Part shown: piece after piece, positions 9,312-17,403 of the stretch
How positions within the stretch are numbered: position 1 is the first letter of the stretch
Layout of the letters: each line of letters starts with the position of its first letter
DNA from: Bacteroidota bacterium
GTDB taxonomy: Bacteria > Bacteroidota > Bacteroidia > Flavobacteriales > Flavobacteriaceae
Assembly: GCA_947450355.1 (NCBI GenBank)
Contig: CANFVB010000006.1
Location: forward strand, 1 to 35,475
Direction: 5' to 3'
DNA length: 35,475 nt
Notes under the pieces: generated by a model
Databases searched by the model: none
What the model saw: only the letters and a program-made list of their open reading frames with translations
What the model was told of the DNA's origin: nothing
Position numbers and translations under genes: made by a program

Positions 9312-9385
9312 TGGAGAATATCGGATTCGAACCGACCACCTCTTGCCTGCCAGGCAAGCGCTCTAGCCAAATGAGCTAATCCCCC
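9312..9385 (-). tRNA. tRNA-Ala (anticodon GGC)
   Basis: The reverse complement folds as a 74-nt cloverleaf. The acceptor stem GGGGGAT pairs with ATTCTCC (two G-T pairs), the D-arm contains TAGCTCATTTGGCTAGAGC, the anticodon stem CTTGC/GCAAG encloses CTGGCAG with anticodon GGC, and the T-loop is GTTCGAATC. CCA is not encoded; the sequence after the discriminator A is CAAAA. Confidence 0.96.
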
Positions 9386-9395
9386 ATTAGTTTCG

Positions 9396-9429
9396 CAAAT
9401 ATACATTTTTTTAGTTTTAAAAAAAGCAA
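9396..9429 (-). promoter_or_regulatory. Promoter of tRNA-Ala
   Basis: On the minus strand TTG, 23 nt, then TATATTTG ends 10 nt before the mature 5' end of the tRNA. The match is exact to TAnnTTTG, with spacing at the upper limit. Confidence 0.5.
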
Positions 9430-9490
9430 TTTGTAAATTTCAAAATAGAATGACTTCAATTTAGTAAATTTGCATTCAAATACTTTAACA

Positions 9491-9940
9491 ATGAGCAATA
9501 TCAGAATTACAAAACAATTCAGTTTCGAAACGGGCCATGCCTTATATGGCTATGACGGAAAGTGTAAGAATGTTCATGGACACAGTTATAAATTATCTGT
9601 AACAGTAATAGGGAAGCCAATCACAGATGCTTCTAATGTGAAATTTGGAATGGTTATTGACTTTACAGACCTAAAGAAAATTGTGAAAGAAGAAATTGTA
9701 GATCAATTCGATCACGCCACAGTTTTCAATAAAAACACCCCTCATATTGAGTTGGCTAATGAATTACAATCTAGAGATCATCATGTGATTTTAGTTGAAT
9801 ACCAACCTACAAGCGAGAATATGGTAATTGATTTTGCACTAAGAATAAAAAATCGTTTGCCTATTGGAATTCAATTGCATTCATTAAAGCTCCAAGAAAC
9901 AGAAACCTCATTTGCAGAATGGTACCAAGAAGATAATTAA
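9491..9940 (+). CDS. queD: 6-carboxy-5,6,7,8-tetrahydropterin synthase (QueD)
   Basis: I start at the ATG at 9491 (149 residues), because the track ORF begins at a TTG that overlaps the promoter box TAAATTTG (9465-9472). The protein has the PTPS/QueD signatures: zinc ligands His16, His29 and His31, catalytic Cys25 in CKNVHGH, DFTDLK, FDHATVFN with the catalytic His, and PTSEN plus ETETSFAEW at the C-terminus. It converts dihydroneopterin triphosphate to 6-carboxytetrahydropterin, the second step of queuosine biosynthesis. The Cys-x3-His spacing favours QueD over the biopterin enzyme. It is an isolated gene, cytoplasmic. Confidence 0.88.
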   Translation: MSNIRITKQFSFETGHALYGYDGKCKNVHGHSYKLSVTVIGKPITDASNVKFGMVIDFTDLKKIVKEEIVDQFDHATVFNKNTPHIELANELQSRDHHVILVEYQPTSENMVIDFALRIKNRLPIGIQLHSLKLQETETSFAEWYQEDN

Positions 9941-9964
9941 TTTCCAATATTATTTTCATTAGAA

Positions 9965-10036
9965 GCTATTCCTGCTATTCGCTATATCTCTTGTGGCGAA
10001 CGCCGCCACAAGAGGATGCCGCTGCTATCAGGGCTA
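9965..10036 (+). repeat. Dispersed hairpin repeat, copy A
   Basis: Left arm (GCTATTCCTGCTATTCGC), then an 11-bp perfect stem CTCTTGTGGCG/CGCCACAAGAG with a 5-nt loop, then right arm (GGATGCCGCTGCTATCAGGG). The arms recur in copies at 17511-17572, 20332-20397 and 28928-29001, while the stem sequence differs in each. It lies between queD and the HIT gene and may also act as a terminator for queD. Confidence 0.8.
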
Positions 10037-10121
10037 AAAATTACAACCATTTGTGTACACAATAATTTTAGAAATAATTTTGTAGATTTGACAAAATTTA
10101 ATCCTGAAATCCCTCTCAAAA

Positions 10122-10547
10122 ATGAAAACTCCCACTTCAGAATGTTTATATTGTGAAAATAATGAAACCCTAAAAAGTTTAATGATTAAAATTTGTGATT
10201 TAGAAGTTTCACAACTTTTCTTATTTAAAGAGCAATCTCATTTAGGCCGTTGCAATGTTGTTTACAAAGACCACGGAATTGATTTTCATGAATTGAGTCC
10301 CGAACAACGCAACGCATTTATGTCTGATGTTGCAAAAGTGGGAAATGCAATAACGGAAGCATTCCATCCACATAAAATTAATTATGGCGCTTATGCCGAT
10401 ACCATTTCTCATTTGCACATGCACGTAGTTCCAAAATATAAAGACGGTTTCGGGTTTGGCGGTGTTTTCGATATGAACCCACAACAAACCTTCCTTTCGG
10501 ATTCAGAATATCACGAAATTATTGAAAAGATACAACTTGCTTTATAA
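10122..10547 (+). CDS. HIT (histidine triad) family protein
   Basis: This 141-residue protein has the histidine triad HLHMHVVP (His97, His99, His101), the nucleotide-phosphate binding signature of the HIT superfamily, and a CxxC pair near the N-terminus (CLYC, 8-11). Relatives are nucleoside phosphoramidases or dinucleoside polyphosphate hydrolases; which activity applies cannot be told. It is a cytoplasmic protein with no visible partner genes. The accessory segment begins right after it. Confidence 0.85.
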   Translation: MKTPTSECLYCENNETLKSLMIKICDLEVSQLFLFKEQSHLGRCNVVYKDHGIDFHELSPEQRNAFMSDVAKVGNAITEAFHPHKINYGAYADTISHLHMHVVPKYKDGFGFGGVFDMNPQQTFLSDSEYHEIIEKIQLAL

Positions 10548-10645
10548 AATAATCTTGCAGATTAAACGCCAAGTTACGCAGTGTTTTGGAGATTTATTTC
10601 AAAATATAAATAAAAGAAATCGTTATGAATTTCAAATTTATTGTT

Positions 10646-10780
10646 GAGTTTAACGCTTGGCCTGTAACAGCAGTTGCTGATAAAAGTGGACTGAATTTTC
10701 TCTGCCAAAATAAAAATTCTTGCGAAACGTAAACGTGAACATACCACAAAATTCGCAATTGCGAGAATCTGCTGTTGGCA
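10646..10780 (-). repeat. Cassette-end palindrome 1 (attC-like)
   Basis: Read on the minus strand from the lipoprotein stop codon, the sequence begins TGCCAACAGCAG 16 nt after the stop and ends in CTGCTGTTACAGGCC about 110-120 nt later. AACAGCAG and CTGCTGTT are perfect inverted repeats. The outer boxes resemble, but do not strictly match, integron R'' (RYYYAAC) and R' (GTTRRRY). Similar structures follow the two neighbouring accessory genes. The rest of the 249-bp gap (10548-10645) holds nothing recognisable. Confidence 0.5.
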
Positions 10781-10796
10781 AATCGGTTTTCTTTTT

Positions 10797-11228
10797 TTAA
10801 TTAATTCGAGTTAAAACTTCTACGTCAGTAATTCCCGAGTTAATGAATTTCTCTTTTAGTGTTGTATTTGTAAGTTCCAATATTTCACCATTAAGAGTTG
10901 GCTGATTTGGATAAGATACTGTTACAGAATTATTGTTTTTTGTCCAAGTTCCTGTACTAATTGTTTCTTGACAATTAGGATTGTTATATTCGTGACTTTT
11001 AAGAATTCCACCAGCAAGTATTTCTATGTAATCTTTAGTACAACCTGCTGTGTGTTGGTAATCTGTAAGTATTTCTTGATTATTTGTTATTGTTCCAACT
11101 TTTGTGTATTGCCATTTTCCTTCTATTGAAACAGGTACAGTTTCTGGAGTTGAATCACTTTTACTACAAGAATATAATCCGAAAAAGATAACAGGAATTA
11201 AATGAATAATTTTTTTAAAGTTTGTCAT
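10797..11228 (-). CDS. Small lipocalin-like lipoprotein
   Basis: This 143-residue protein has a lipoprotein signal (MTNFKKIIHLIPVIFFGLYSC) with lipobox Cys21. It is followed by a Ser/Thr/Pro-rich linker and a domain opening with IEGKWQYTK and containing STGTWTKNNNSVTVSY, the pattern of Bacteroidota lipocalin-like (beta-barrel) lipoproteins. The molecular role is unknown. It would sit in the outer membrane or periplasmic face. It is one of three accessory genes followed by a TGCCAACAGCAG palindrome, suggesting it arrived as a unit with that site. Confidence 0.72.
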   Translation of the reverse strand: MTNFKKIIHLIPVIFFGLYSCSKSDSTPETVPVSIEGKWQYTKVGTITNNQEILTDYQHTAGCTKDYIEILAGGILKSHEYNNPNCQETISTGTWTKNNNSVTVSYPNQPTLNGEILELTNTTLKEKFINSGITDVEVLTRIN

Positions 11229-11331
11229 AGTTTTAAGTTTTTTGAATTTAAGTTAGTAAACTTAATATATATTTAGTTGTAAACAATTATTTATTATTTT
11301 TCTATGTTTTTTTTCAAGTTCCGACAAACTT

Positions 11332-11472
11332 CCGGCTAACTTTCCGCGGCTTGGCATTGTGGCGGACTTTCAGAACCAAGCCTTTACAAATATAAACAAA
11401 ACTTTTGATTAATGACCTTTCCAATTTCTGATAAATCCCATGCCTCGCCATTTCTTGAAACTGCTGTTGGCA
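11332..11472 (-). repeat. Cassette-end palindrome 2 (attC-like)
   Basis: On the minus strand the site starts with TGCCAACAGCAGTTTC 8 nt after the S41 gene stop codon and ends with GTTAGCCGG. In between are paired segments GGCTTGG/CCAAGCC. Its position (gene 3' end), length (about 141 bp) and first box match palindromes 1 and 3. Confidence 0.45.
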
Positions 11473-11480
11473 GATTGTTT

Positions 11481-12989
11481 TTATTTTTTTAGCAATAGTT
11501 CCATTGTAAAATTCAACTGCGTGTCAATGTTTATTAGAAAGTCGTCAAAAGTTTGAGTGATTTCATAATTAGGTATAATTCCACTGCCATACTTTTGATT
11601 TTCTTTTTTAGGAACATCTTGTTCTAAATTCACAACAGAAAATGTTATCACTATTTTTGATTTAGGTAATTTATAACTCAATGGTGAATGTCCGTTGTGT
11701 CCATAATAACCACCTAAAGTTTCTTCTCCAATTGTTGTTGTATTTTCATTTCCTGAAACCATTGCGGCAAACAAACTTCCTGCTGATGCAACCTTTGGAC
11801 TTATTAGCAGGTAAATATTTCCATTGAATGCGTTTTGATTTGGTTTTCTAATTTTGTGGTCATCCGAATTTTCATCCTGAAAAAATTTGCCGTTTTGTTC
11901 TTTAGGGAAAATTTTTTGAAATTCTCTATTATATTTTCCAACTATTAATGGTCTTATAAATTTAGGTATTCCAATATTATAATATTTCATTAAAGGTATT
12001 TTTTTAAAACTAATCCAAGCTTGCTTATTTTCTTGAAAAATTCTATTCGTCAAATAAGAATAAGTTACTAAATCATTTGGGTCATTTCCGCCACCATTAT
12101 TTCGAATATCAACAATTAAGTTTTTAATTCCTTGAGTTTTGACATTTAAGAAAATACTATCTAAAAAATATCGATACGTTTTATGTTCAATTGTCTTTTC
12201 ATCACCTATATCAAAAGTGTGTATCGTCAAAATTCCTGTTGATGGATTTAATTGTTTGTAATTATATTTTTGATTTTCCTTTAAATCTGCATAATAATAT
12301 TGATCAACAGACATTGTGTGCATTTTTCTGAAGTTTTCGTAATATGGTTTGTTGCCAACACTTTGGATTTGTTTAGTTTCTAATTGTTTAGAATTTGGAT
12401 ATACAAAACTTATCACAAAAGTTTTTGTAAGACCAAAATGAAGTCTGTAATATTTTGAAAAGTCTTTCATTAAACCAATTCTTTTACCTGTCAGATTATT
12501 TCCGTCAGTCGAATAGTATTTATAAAGTTCTGGAATTATTTTATTAATTGAAATATTATTTATTGTTACAATTTCAGCTCCTAAAGGAATTTCTTTATCA
12601 CTAATATTTATAAGCCATTTACCTTCAATCCATTTGATTGGATATGGAAAATAACCGAATGTTTCATCTTTCAAATTTTCAGCGTATTTTTTGGGTAATG
12701 ACACTTCATTATGACAGCTTCCTTCAAAGTCAGAAATAGTAAATATTAAATTATAAAATTCTCGATAAGATGTAATTTTCTCAATTTGCTGATTTGCCCA
12801 TTTATTAATGCTATCAATTTGTTTTTCTGTGCGGTATTTGTTAACTCCAGAATTGGCTTTGGATGATATGCTTTTAAAGACTTCAAAATCTTGTTTCATT
12901 TTATTTTTGGAAAACGGTTCATCAATAGATTGTCCGTTTGCAAAAAATGAAATAAATAAAATCAAAAATATTGTCGTAAATCTCGTCAT
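11481..12989 (-). CDS. S41-family (C-terminal processing protease-like) exported protein
   Basis: This 502-residue protein has a cleavable signal peptide (MTRFTTIFLILFISFFANGQ). The S41 core has the conserved strand LIVDIRNNGGGND (291-303) and the nucleophile region PKVASAGSLFAAM with the likely catalytic Ser402. Where Prc/CtpA enzymes carry the general-base Lys 25 residues later (GEPTFGKG), this protein reads GEETLGGYYG with Gly at that position. It is therefore either an S41 subgroup using another base or an inactive relative. It would act in the periplasm or outside. The ATG lies only 17 nt from the inverted-repeat element. Confidence 0.78.
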   Translation of the reverse strand: MTRFTTIFLILFISFFANGQSIDEPFSKNKMKQDFEVFKSISSKANSGVNKYRTEKQIDSINKWANQQIEKITSYREFYNLIFTISDFEGSCHNEVSLPKKYAENLKDETFGYFPYPIKWIEGKWLINISDKEIPLGAEIVTINNISINKIIPELYKYYSTDGNNLTGKRIGLMKDFSKYYRLHFGLTKTFVISFVYPNSKQLETKQIQSVGNKPYYENFRKMHTMSVDQYYYADLKENQKYNYKQLNPSTGILTIHTFDIGDEKTIEHKTYRYFLDSIFLNVKTQGIKNLIVDIRNNGGGNDPNDLVTYSYLTNRIFQENKQAWISFKKIPLMKYYNIGIPKFIRPLIVGKYNREFQKIFPKEQNGKFFQDENSDDHKIRKPNQNAFNGNIYLLISPKVASAGSLFAAMVSGNENTTTIGEETLGGYYGHNGHSPLSYKLPKSKIVITFSVVNLEQDVPKKENQKYGSGIIPNYEITQTFDDFLINIDTQLNFTMELLLKK

Positions 12990-13006
12990 TGTTAGGGTTT
13001 TCTAAA

Positions 13007-13727
13007 ATATCTGCCAACTTATATATAGTAATGACACGGTAGCTATTATACACCTAGATTTGGTTAGATTGTAGTGATAAAAGGCAGACTTTATTTATTT
13101 TCAAATATAGTTATTACTTATTACAAATCACCAAATGTGCTTTTTATTTGCATCCACACAATCTAATGATTACAAACTTTTATGGTTCATATCCGCAAAG
13201 TAAGGAGACATTTGCGAAGCATTTTAGAGAAACACTTTTCAGAGCAGAGTTATAGTTAAAAGCATCAATTTTCGAGTTAAAAATATCAAATTGTATTTTT
13301 CAAAAACCATCGGCTTCCTGTTTTAGTGCGACAACGGGGTTCCGAAGCGGGTCAACGGGGTCTTGAACGTGGTAAACGGGGTTCCGAACCCCATAATTGG
13401 GGTTGTACAACGTGGTAAACGGGGTCTTGAACGTGGTAAACGGGGTTAAGAACCCCATAATTCGGGTTATACAACGTGGTAAATGGGGTCTTGAATTTAA
13501 TAAACACAAGAAACAGACCAGAATTTTGTATAAACTCGAGATTGCTTACATTTATTAGGATTAGTCATTAGATTGTGTATATGCAAATAAAAAGCCCATT
13601 TGATGATTTGTAATTAAGTAATACCTATATTTGAGAATATAGAAAGTGGAACAATCCTTCGCTAATCTATACAAAATTGGGTGTGTTTATGAAGGTTTGT
13701 AGCGCCTATATAATAGTTGGCAGATAT
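13007..13727. mobile_element. Non-coding inverted-repeat element (MITE-like)
   Basis: Two arms of about 166 bp (13007-13172 and 13562-13727) are imperfect inverted repeats. The outermost 13 nt (ATATCTGCCAACT) and the innermost ~73 nt (for example GCTTTTTATTTGCAT, ACACAATCTAATGA) are nearly identical, with a more diverged middle. The interior (13173-13561) has no credible gene and carries a GC-rich tandem repeat. No transposase is encoded, so mobilisation would need help in trans. It separates two divergently oriented accessory genes that both start immediately outside it. Confidence 0.7.
13334..13495. repeat. GC-rich 64-bp tandem repeat (21 + 43 bp subunits)
   Basis: The unit ACGGGGTCTTGAACGTGGTA(A) recurs at 13355 and 13419, with a truncated copy at 13483: an exact 64-bp period. 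A 43-bp subunit lies between them containing the small palindromes GGGGTTCCGAACCCC and CCCCATAATTGGGG. A diverged 21-bp copy starts the array at 13334. It is far richer in G than its surroundings. Confidence 0.85.
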
Positions 13728-13752
13728 AGTAAAAAAAACGAAACGTAAATCA

Positions 13753-14226
13753 ATGAAATATAGATTATTAATTACACTTTTTTTAATTTCAGTAAGTTTG
13801 ATTCTACTTAATAGATTTTCTGATTTAAGTATAAATAATCCATTAATTTATTGGCTTCTGATTTTTGTTTTATATTCAACATTTTTTCTTCTACTAAATG
13901 GAATATTAAAAGAAAAATACAGAAAAGCAACAAAAATATTAATAATTATAATTGGCGTTATTTGTATTGGTTTATATCGTATTACATACTTGAGTTTTTG
14001 GGGAACACAAACAATTGAATACGTAAATATTTCTAACGAAAATAAGTCAATTGAATTTCAAATGAGAGATTTAGGTGGATTAGGATTCAAAACTCGAATA
14101 ATAGAAAATACAAAAATTCTTCCAAACATAAATTGGATAAAAGAAATAGACACAAGCAAAATAAACAAAACCGAATGGAAGAAAGTTGAGATTGAACGGA
14201 ATGAAATGAATATTAAATTCCCATAA
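13753..14226 (+). CDS. Small membrane protein of unknown function
   Basis: I start at the ATG at 13753 (157 residues), because the longer track ORF begins at a TTG inside the inverted-repeat arm. I do not recognise a family. Three hydrophobic segments are visible (about 4-20, 32-50 and 61-78), followed by a polar ~80-residue tail with alternating Lys/Glu/Asn (TEWKKVEIERNEM). The tail would form a small soluble domain beside the membrane. It is followed 19 nt later by the TGCCAACAGCAG palindrome, the same arrangement as the two genes on the other strand, so it looks like a cassette-type accessory gene. Confidence 0.6.
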   Translation: MKYRLLITLFLISVSLILLNRFSDLSINNPLIYWLLIFVLYSTFFLLLNGILKEKYRKATKILIIIIGVICIGLYRITYLSFWGTQTIEYVNISNENKSIEFQMRDLGGLGFKTRIIENTKILPNINWIKEIDTSKINKTEWKKVEIERNEMNIKFP

Positions 14227-14245
14227 TAATAAATAAAACTACATC

Positions 14246-14374
14246 TGCCAACAGCAGTTACACAAGATGCAAGGATTTAGTGGAATTGCCGTTTCACATT
14301 GAACTTTTTACTTAAATAGAAAATATGCAGTCACGAAGCCTTGCACCTCTTGTAGCTGCGGAACGTTACTGGCA
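14246..14374 (+). repeat. Cassette-end palindrome 3 (attC-like)
   Basis: The arms TGCCAACAGCAGTTACACAA... and ...CTTGTAGCTGCGGAACGTTACTGGCA form an imperfect inverted repeat extended by GATGCAAGG / CCTTGCACC, around a central ~60 nt. It begins 19 nt after the stop codon of the membrane protein gene. It is the clearest of the three sites. The remaining ~110 bp up to the TlpA-like gene show nothing recognisable. Confidence 0.55.
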
Positions 14375-14485
14375 AACATCCCAAAAACAATTATCCATCA
14401 CTACATTCCCGTCCAGTCACCCTTTCCTTTTAATTGCTTCGTGCCTCGCAAAGACAGGCTGGTAATAAGAACCGTTTCATTTTCT

Positions 14486-15484
14486 CTATTTCAACAATCC
14501 ATCCAATTGCTCTTGAAGTTTTGGCGACGAAGGTCTTGCCGCATCAGCGCTAACTACTTTCCCGCTTGGGTCAATCAAAATAAATCTAGGAATGCTATTA
14601 ATACTGAAACTTTTCATAAAATCAGAGTTCCAGTTTTTGTCAGCAAACAATTGAATGCCGCCCAATTGTTTCTCTTCAACAAATTTTCTCCATTTCTCTA
14701 AATCCTTGTCCACATCTACCGAAATACTCACAAAAGCAATGTTTTTACCTTCATATTTTTCTTCTACTTTTTTCAAAAATGGAATTTCAGCACGACAAGG
14801 TCCGCACCAAGTTGCCCAAACATCAATGTAAACATATTTCCCGTTTAAGTCGGAAAGTTTGGTTGTTCCGCCTTTAAAATTCACATAATCAAAACCTGGA
14901 GCATCCGTATTATTCAGTTTTGACTTTTCCTTGCTTTCTTTGAAATACGCTGTCATTCCTGCTTTGTCTCCTTCAATTTTCTTTTTTTGCAAGGCAACAA
15001 AATTGGCATCTAATTTGCTTCCTTCGAGTTTCTCCAAATCCGATTTGATTTTAGCATCAATTGCAGCACCAAAGTCTGCATCATTCAATTCCATTAGTTT
15101 TTCAAACTCAAAAGCACTTTCTGCAAGAGTTGCTTTCGCCAAATAATTATTTTCTTTTGCACCCGTTCCAGAATACACAATAGATTCATCAAATTTTTTG
15201 GCATCCATTTTCAAAGTCAAATCGTATCCATTTTTCAAATACAAATCGGTATATTCAACACCGTCATACATTTGATACATTCCTTCTTTTATGTTCAACG
15301 TATCTTTGAAAACCCCATCTTTGTTAACTTGGATTTTTTTGTACACCTTTTTATTGTCTCTCAAAGAAATAAAATCACCGTTTTTATTCGCAATTTCGGC
15401 TTTAAAAGAAACGTAGTTTTTTGTTTGGGCTTTAGACGCAAAAGAAGCTGCCAAAACCATTCCGATAATAAAGACTCTTTTCAT
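14486..15484 (-). CDS. TlpA-like thioredoxin-fold protein
   Basis: I use the ATG at 15484 (332 residues), which gives a proper signal peptide (MKRVFIIGMVLAASFASKAQ); the longer track ORF adds an unlikely leader. The N-terminal ~180 residues match the DUF4369-like/helical region often found before Bacteroidota TlpA domains. The C-terminal domain has the redox motif WCGPC (226-230) and cis-Pro region SINSIPRF. It should be a periplasmic or envelope disulfide reductase. A -7 box TATATTTG lies at 15510-15517, with TTG 15 nt away, shorter than usual. It is divergent from aspS. Confidence 0.85.
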   Translation of the reverse strand: MKRVFIIGMVLAASFASKAQTKNYVSFKAEIANKNGDFISLRDNKKVYKKIQVNKDGVFKDTLNIKEGMYQMYDGVEYTDLYLKNGYDLTLKMDAKKFDESIVYSGTGAKENNYLAKATLAESAFEFEKLMELNDADFGAAIDAKIKSDLEKLEGSKLDANFVALQKKKIEGDKAGMTAYFKESKEKSKLNNTDAPGFDYVNFKGGTTKLSDLNGKYVYIDVWATWCGPCRAEIPFLKKVEEKYEGKNIAFVSISVDVDKDLEKWRKFVEEKQLGGIQLFADKNWNSDFMKSFSINSIPRFILIDPSGKVVSADAARPSSPKLQEQLDGLLK

Positions 15485-15603
15485 AATTATTTGGATTTTG
15501 ATTAAGTACCAAATATAGGTTTTTATAAGTTTCAAAATAAATTTTAATGCTGAAACCTTAATCAAAAAACAAAATAGTATTTTTGCAGTCTAAAATTTCA
15601 ATA

Positions 15604-17385
15604 ATGTATAGAAGTCATACTTGTGGCGAGTTAAACGCTGCTCATATTAATACGGAAGTTACACTTGCTGGTTGGGTTCAAAAATCACGTGATAAAGGAT
15701 TTATGAATTGGGTAGATTTACGCGATCGTTATGGCGTTACCCAATTACTATTTGACGAAAGTCGTAGCAATAAAGTAGTTTTTGAACTCGCTAAAACTCT
15801 TGGTCGTGAATTTGTAATTCAAGTAAAAGGAACCGTTATTGAGCGGGAATCCAAAAATTCAAATATGAAAACGGGCGATATTGAAATTTTAGTTTCAGAA
15901 ATGACTATTTTAAATGCTGCACTGACCCCGCCTTTCACAATTGAAGATGAAACCGATGGTGGCGAAGACATCCGAATGAAATACCGCTATTTGGATATTC
16001 GTAGAAATCCTGTAAAAAACAACTTGCTTTTCCGTCATAAAGTGGCAATGGAAGTGCGAAAATACCTTTCAGATTTAGATTTCTGTGAAGTTGAAACGCC
16101 TTATTTAATTAAGTCAACTCCAGAAGGCGCAAGAGATTTTGTGGTGCCAAGCAGAATGAATGCGGGACAATTTTATGCGTTGCCACAATCGCCACAAACC
16201 TTCAAACAATTATTGATGGTGGGTGGAATGGACAAATATTTCCAAATCGTGAAATGTTTCCGTGACGAAGATTTGCGCGCCGACAGACAACCAGAATTCA
16301 CACAAATAGATTGTGAAATGGCATTTGTAGAACAAGAAGATATTTTGAATGTTTTTGAAGGATTGACACGTCATTTATTGAAACAAATAAAAGGCATTGA
16401 AGTAGATAAATTCCCAAGAATTACCTACGATTATGCAATGAAAACCTACGGAAATGACAAACCAGATATTCGTTTTGAAATGAAATTCAATGAATTAAAA
16501 AATTTTCCCGAACAGTTTCTAACTCCCCCTTCGGGGGCTGGGGGGCTTGGTTTTCCCGTTTTTGATGTGGCAGAATTAGTAGTTGGAATAAATGTTGAAG
16601 GTTGTGCAGAATACACCAGAAAGCAAATAGACGATTTAATTGACTATATCAAAAGACCGCAAATTGGAGCTACAGGCTTGGTTTGGGTGAAATATAATGC
16701 CGATGGAACCTTAAAATCTTCGGTTGATAAATTCTATTCTGAAGAAGTTTTAAAAACTTGGGCAGATAAAATGAATGCAAAACCAAACGACTTAATGTTA
16801 GTTCTTTCAGGTCCAGCCGATAAAACAAGAACGCAACTTTCCGCTTTACGAATGGAATTGGCAACACGTTTAGGATTGAGAAATCCAGCAGAATTTGCCC
16901 CATTATGGGTTGTAGATTTCCCATTATTAGAATTTGAAGAAGAAACGGGTCGTTACCACGCAATGCACCATCCGTTCACCTCGCCAAAACCAGAGGATAT
17001 GCATTTGTTGGAAACCAATCCAGGAAAAGTGCGTGCCAATGCCTACGATATGGTGTTGAACGGAAACGAAATTGGCGGTGGTTCAATCAGAATTCACGAC
17101 AAAGCAACGCAACAATTGATGTTTAAATATTTAGGTTTCACCGAAGAAGGTGCCAAAGAACAATTTGGTTTCTTGATGGACGCATTTCAATTTGGCGCGC
17201 CACCACACGGCGGATTGGCTTTTGGATTGGACAGATTGGTTGCCATTTTGGGCGGACAAGAAACCATCCGAGATTTTATCGCCTTCCCAAAAAACAATTC
17301 TGGTCGCGATGTAATGATTGATGCGCCGTCAATTATCGATGAAACGCAGTTAAACGAGCTGCACATCCAATTGGATTTAAAATAA
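15604..17385 (+). CDS. aspS: Aspartyl-tRNA synthetase
   Basis: I start at the ATG at 15604 (593 residues), not the TTG of the track ORF; the promoter-like box TATTTTTG is at 15578-15585. Class II motifs are present: N-terminal OB fold ([22 protein letters not shown]), motif 2 region [18 protein letters not shown], and motif 3 [12 protein letters not shown] near the C-terminus. The GAD insertion domain lies in the middle. It charges tRNA-Asp with aspartate. Residues about 302-317 ([16 protein letters not shown]) look inserted between KNF and PVFD and are encoded by a palindromic element with flanking direct repeats. The frame is kept, so the enzyme is probably functional. Confidence 0.96.
   Translation: MYRSHTCGELNAAHINTEVTLAGWVQKSRDKGFMNWVDLRDRYGVTQLLFDESRSNKVVFELAKTLGREFVIQVKGTVIERESKNSNMKTGDIEILVSEMTILNAALTPPFTIEDETDGGEDIRMKYRYLDIRRNPVKNNLLFRHKVAMEVRKYLSDLDFCEVETPYLIKSTPEGARDFVVPSRMNAGQFYALPQSPQTFKQLLMVGGMDKYFQIVKCFRDEDLRADRQPEFTQIDCEMAFVEQEDILNVFEGLTRHLLKQIKGIEVDKFPRITYDYAMKTYGNDKPDIRFEMKFNELKNFPEQFLTPPSGAGGLGFPVFDVAELVVGINVEGCAEYTRKQIDDLIDYIKRPQIGATGLVWVKYNADGTLKSSVDKFYSEEVLKTWADKMNAKPNDLMLVLSGPADKTRTQLSALRMELATRLGLRNPAEFAPLWVVDFPLLEFEEETGRYHAMHHPFTSPKPEDMHLLETNPGKVRANAYDMVLNGNEIGGGSIRIHDKATQQLMFKYLGFTEEGAKEQFGFLMDAFQFGAPPHGGLAFGLDRLVAILGGQETIRDFIAFPKNNSGRDVMIDAPSIIDETQLNELHIQLDLK
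16503..16558. mobile_element. 48-bp palindromic in-frame insertion within aspS
   Basis: TTTTCCCG occurs at 16503-16510 and again at 16551-16558. Between them are 40 bp containing the G/C block CTCCCCCTTCGGGGGCTGGG with a CCCCC/GGGGG stem. The 48-bp net length is exactly 16 codons. Removing it restores a typical KNFPVFD junction. This fits insertion of a small palindromic element with an 8-bp target duplication. Confidence 0.65.
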
Positions 17386-17403
17386 AACCACATACAATTC
17401 CCA

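Noticed and set aside
10122-10547. HIT protein as galactose-1-phosphate uridylyltransferase
   Set aside because: The HLHMHVVP triad and 141-residue length fit the small HIT hydrolases, not GalT.
13334-13495. CRISPR-like array
   Set aside because: The units are contiguous tandem repeats of 21 and 43 bp without unique spacers, and no cas gene is present.
13300-13509. 69-residue minus-strand ORF across the tandem repeat
   Set aside because: It is simply a translation of the 64-bp repeat and its flanks, with no start context and no recognisable domain. The repeat itself explains the open frame.
10646-14374. Calling the accessory segment a true integron
   Set aside because: No integrase gene is present and the boxes do not strictly match RYYYAAC/GTTRRRY, so only an attC-like description is supported.
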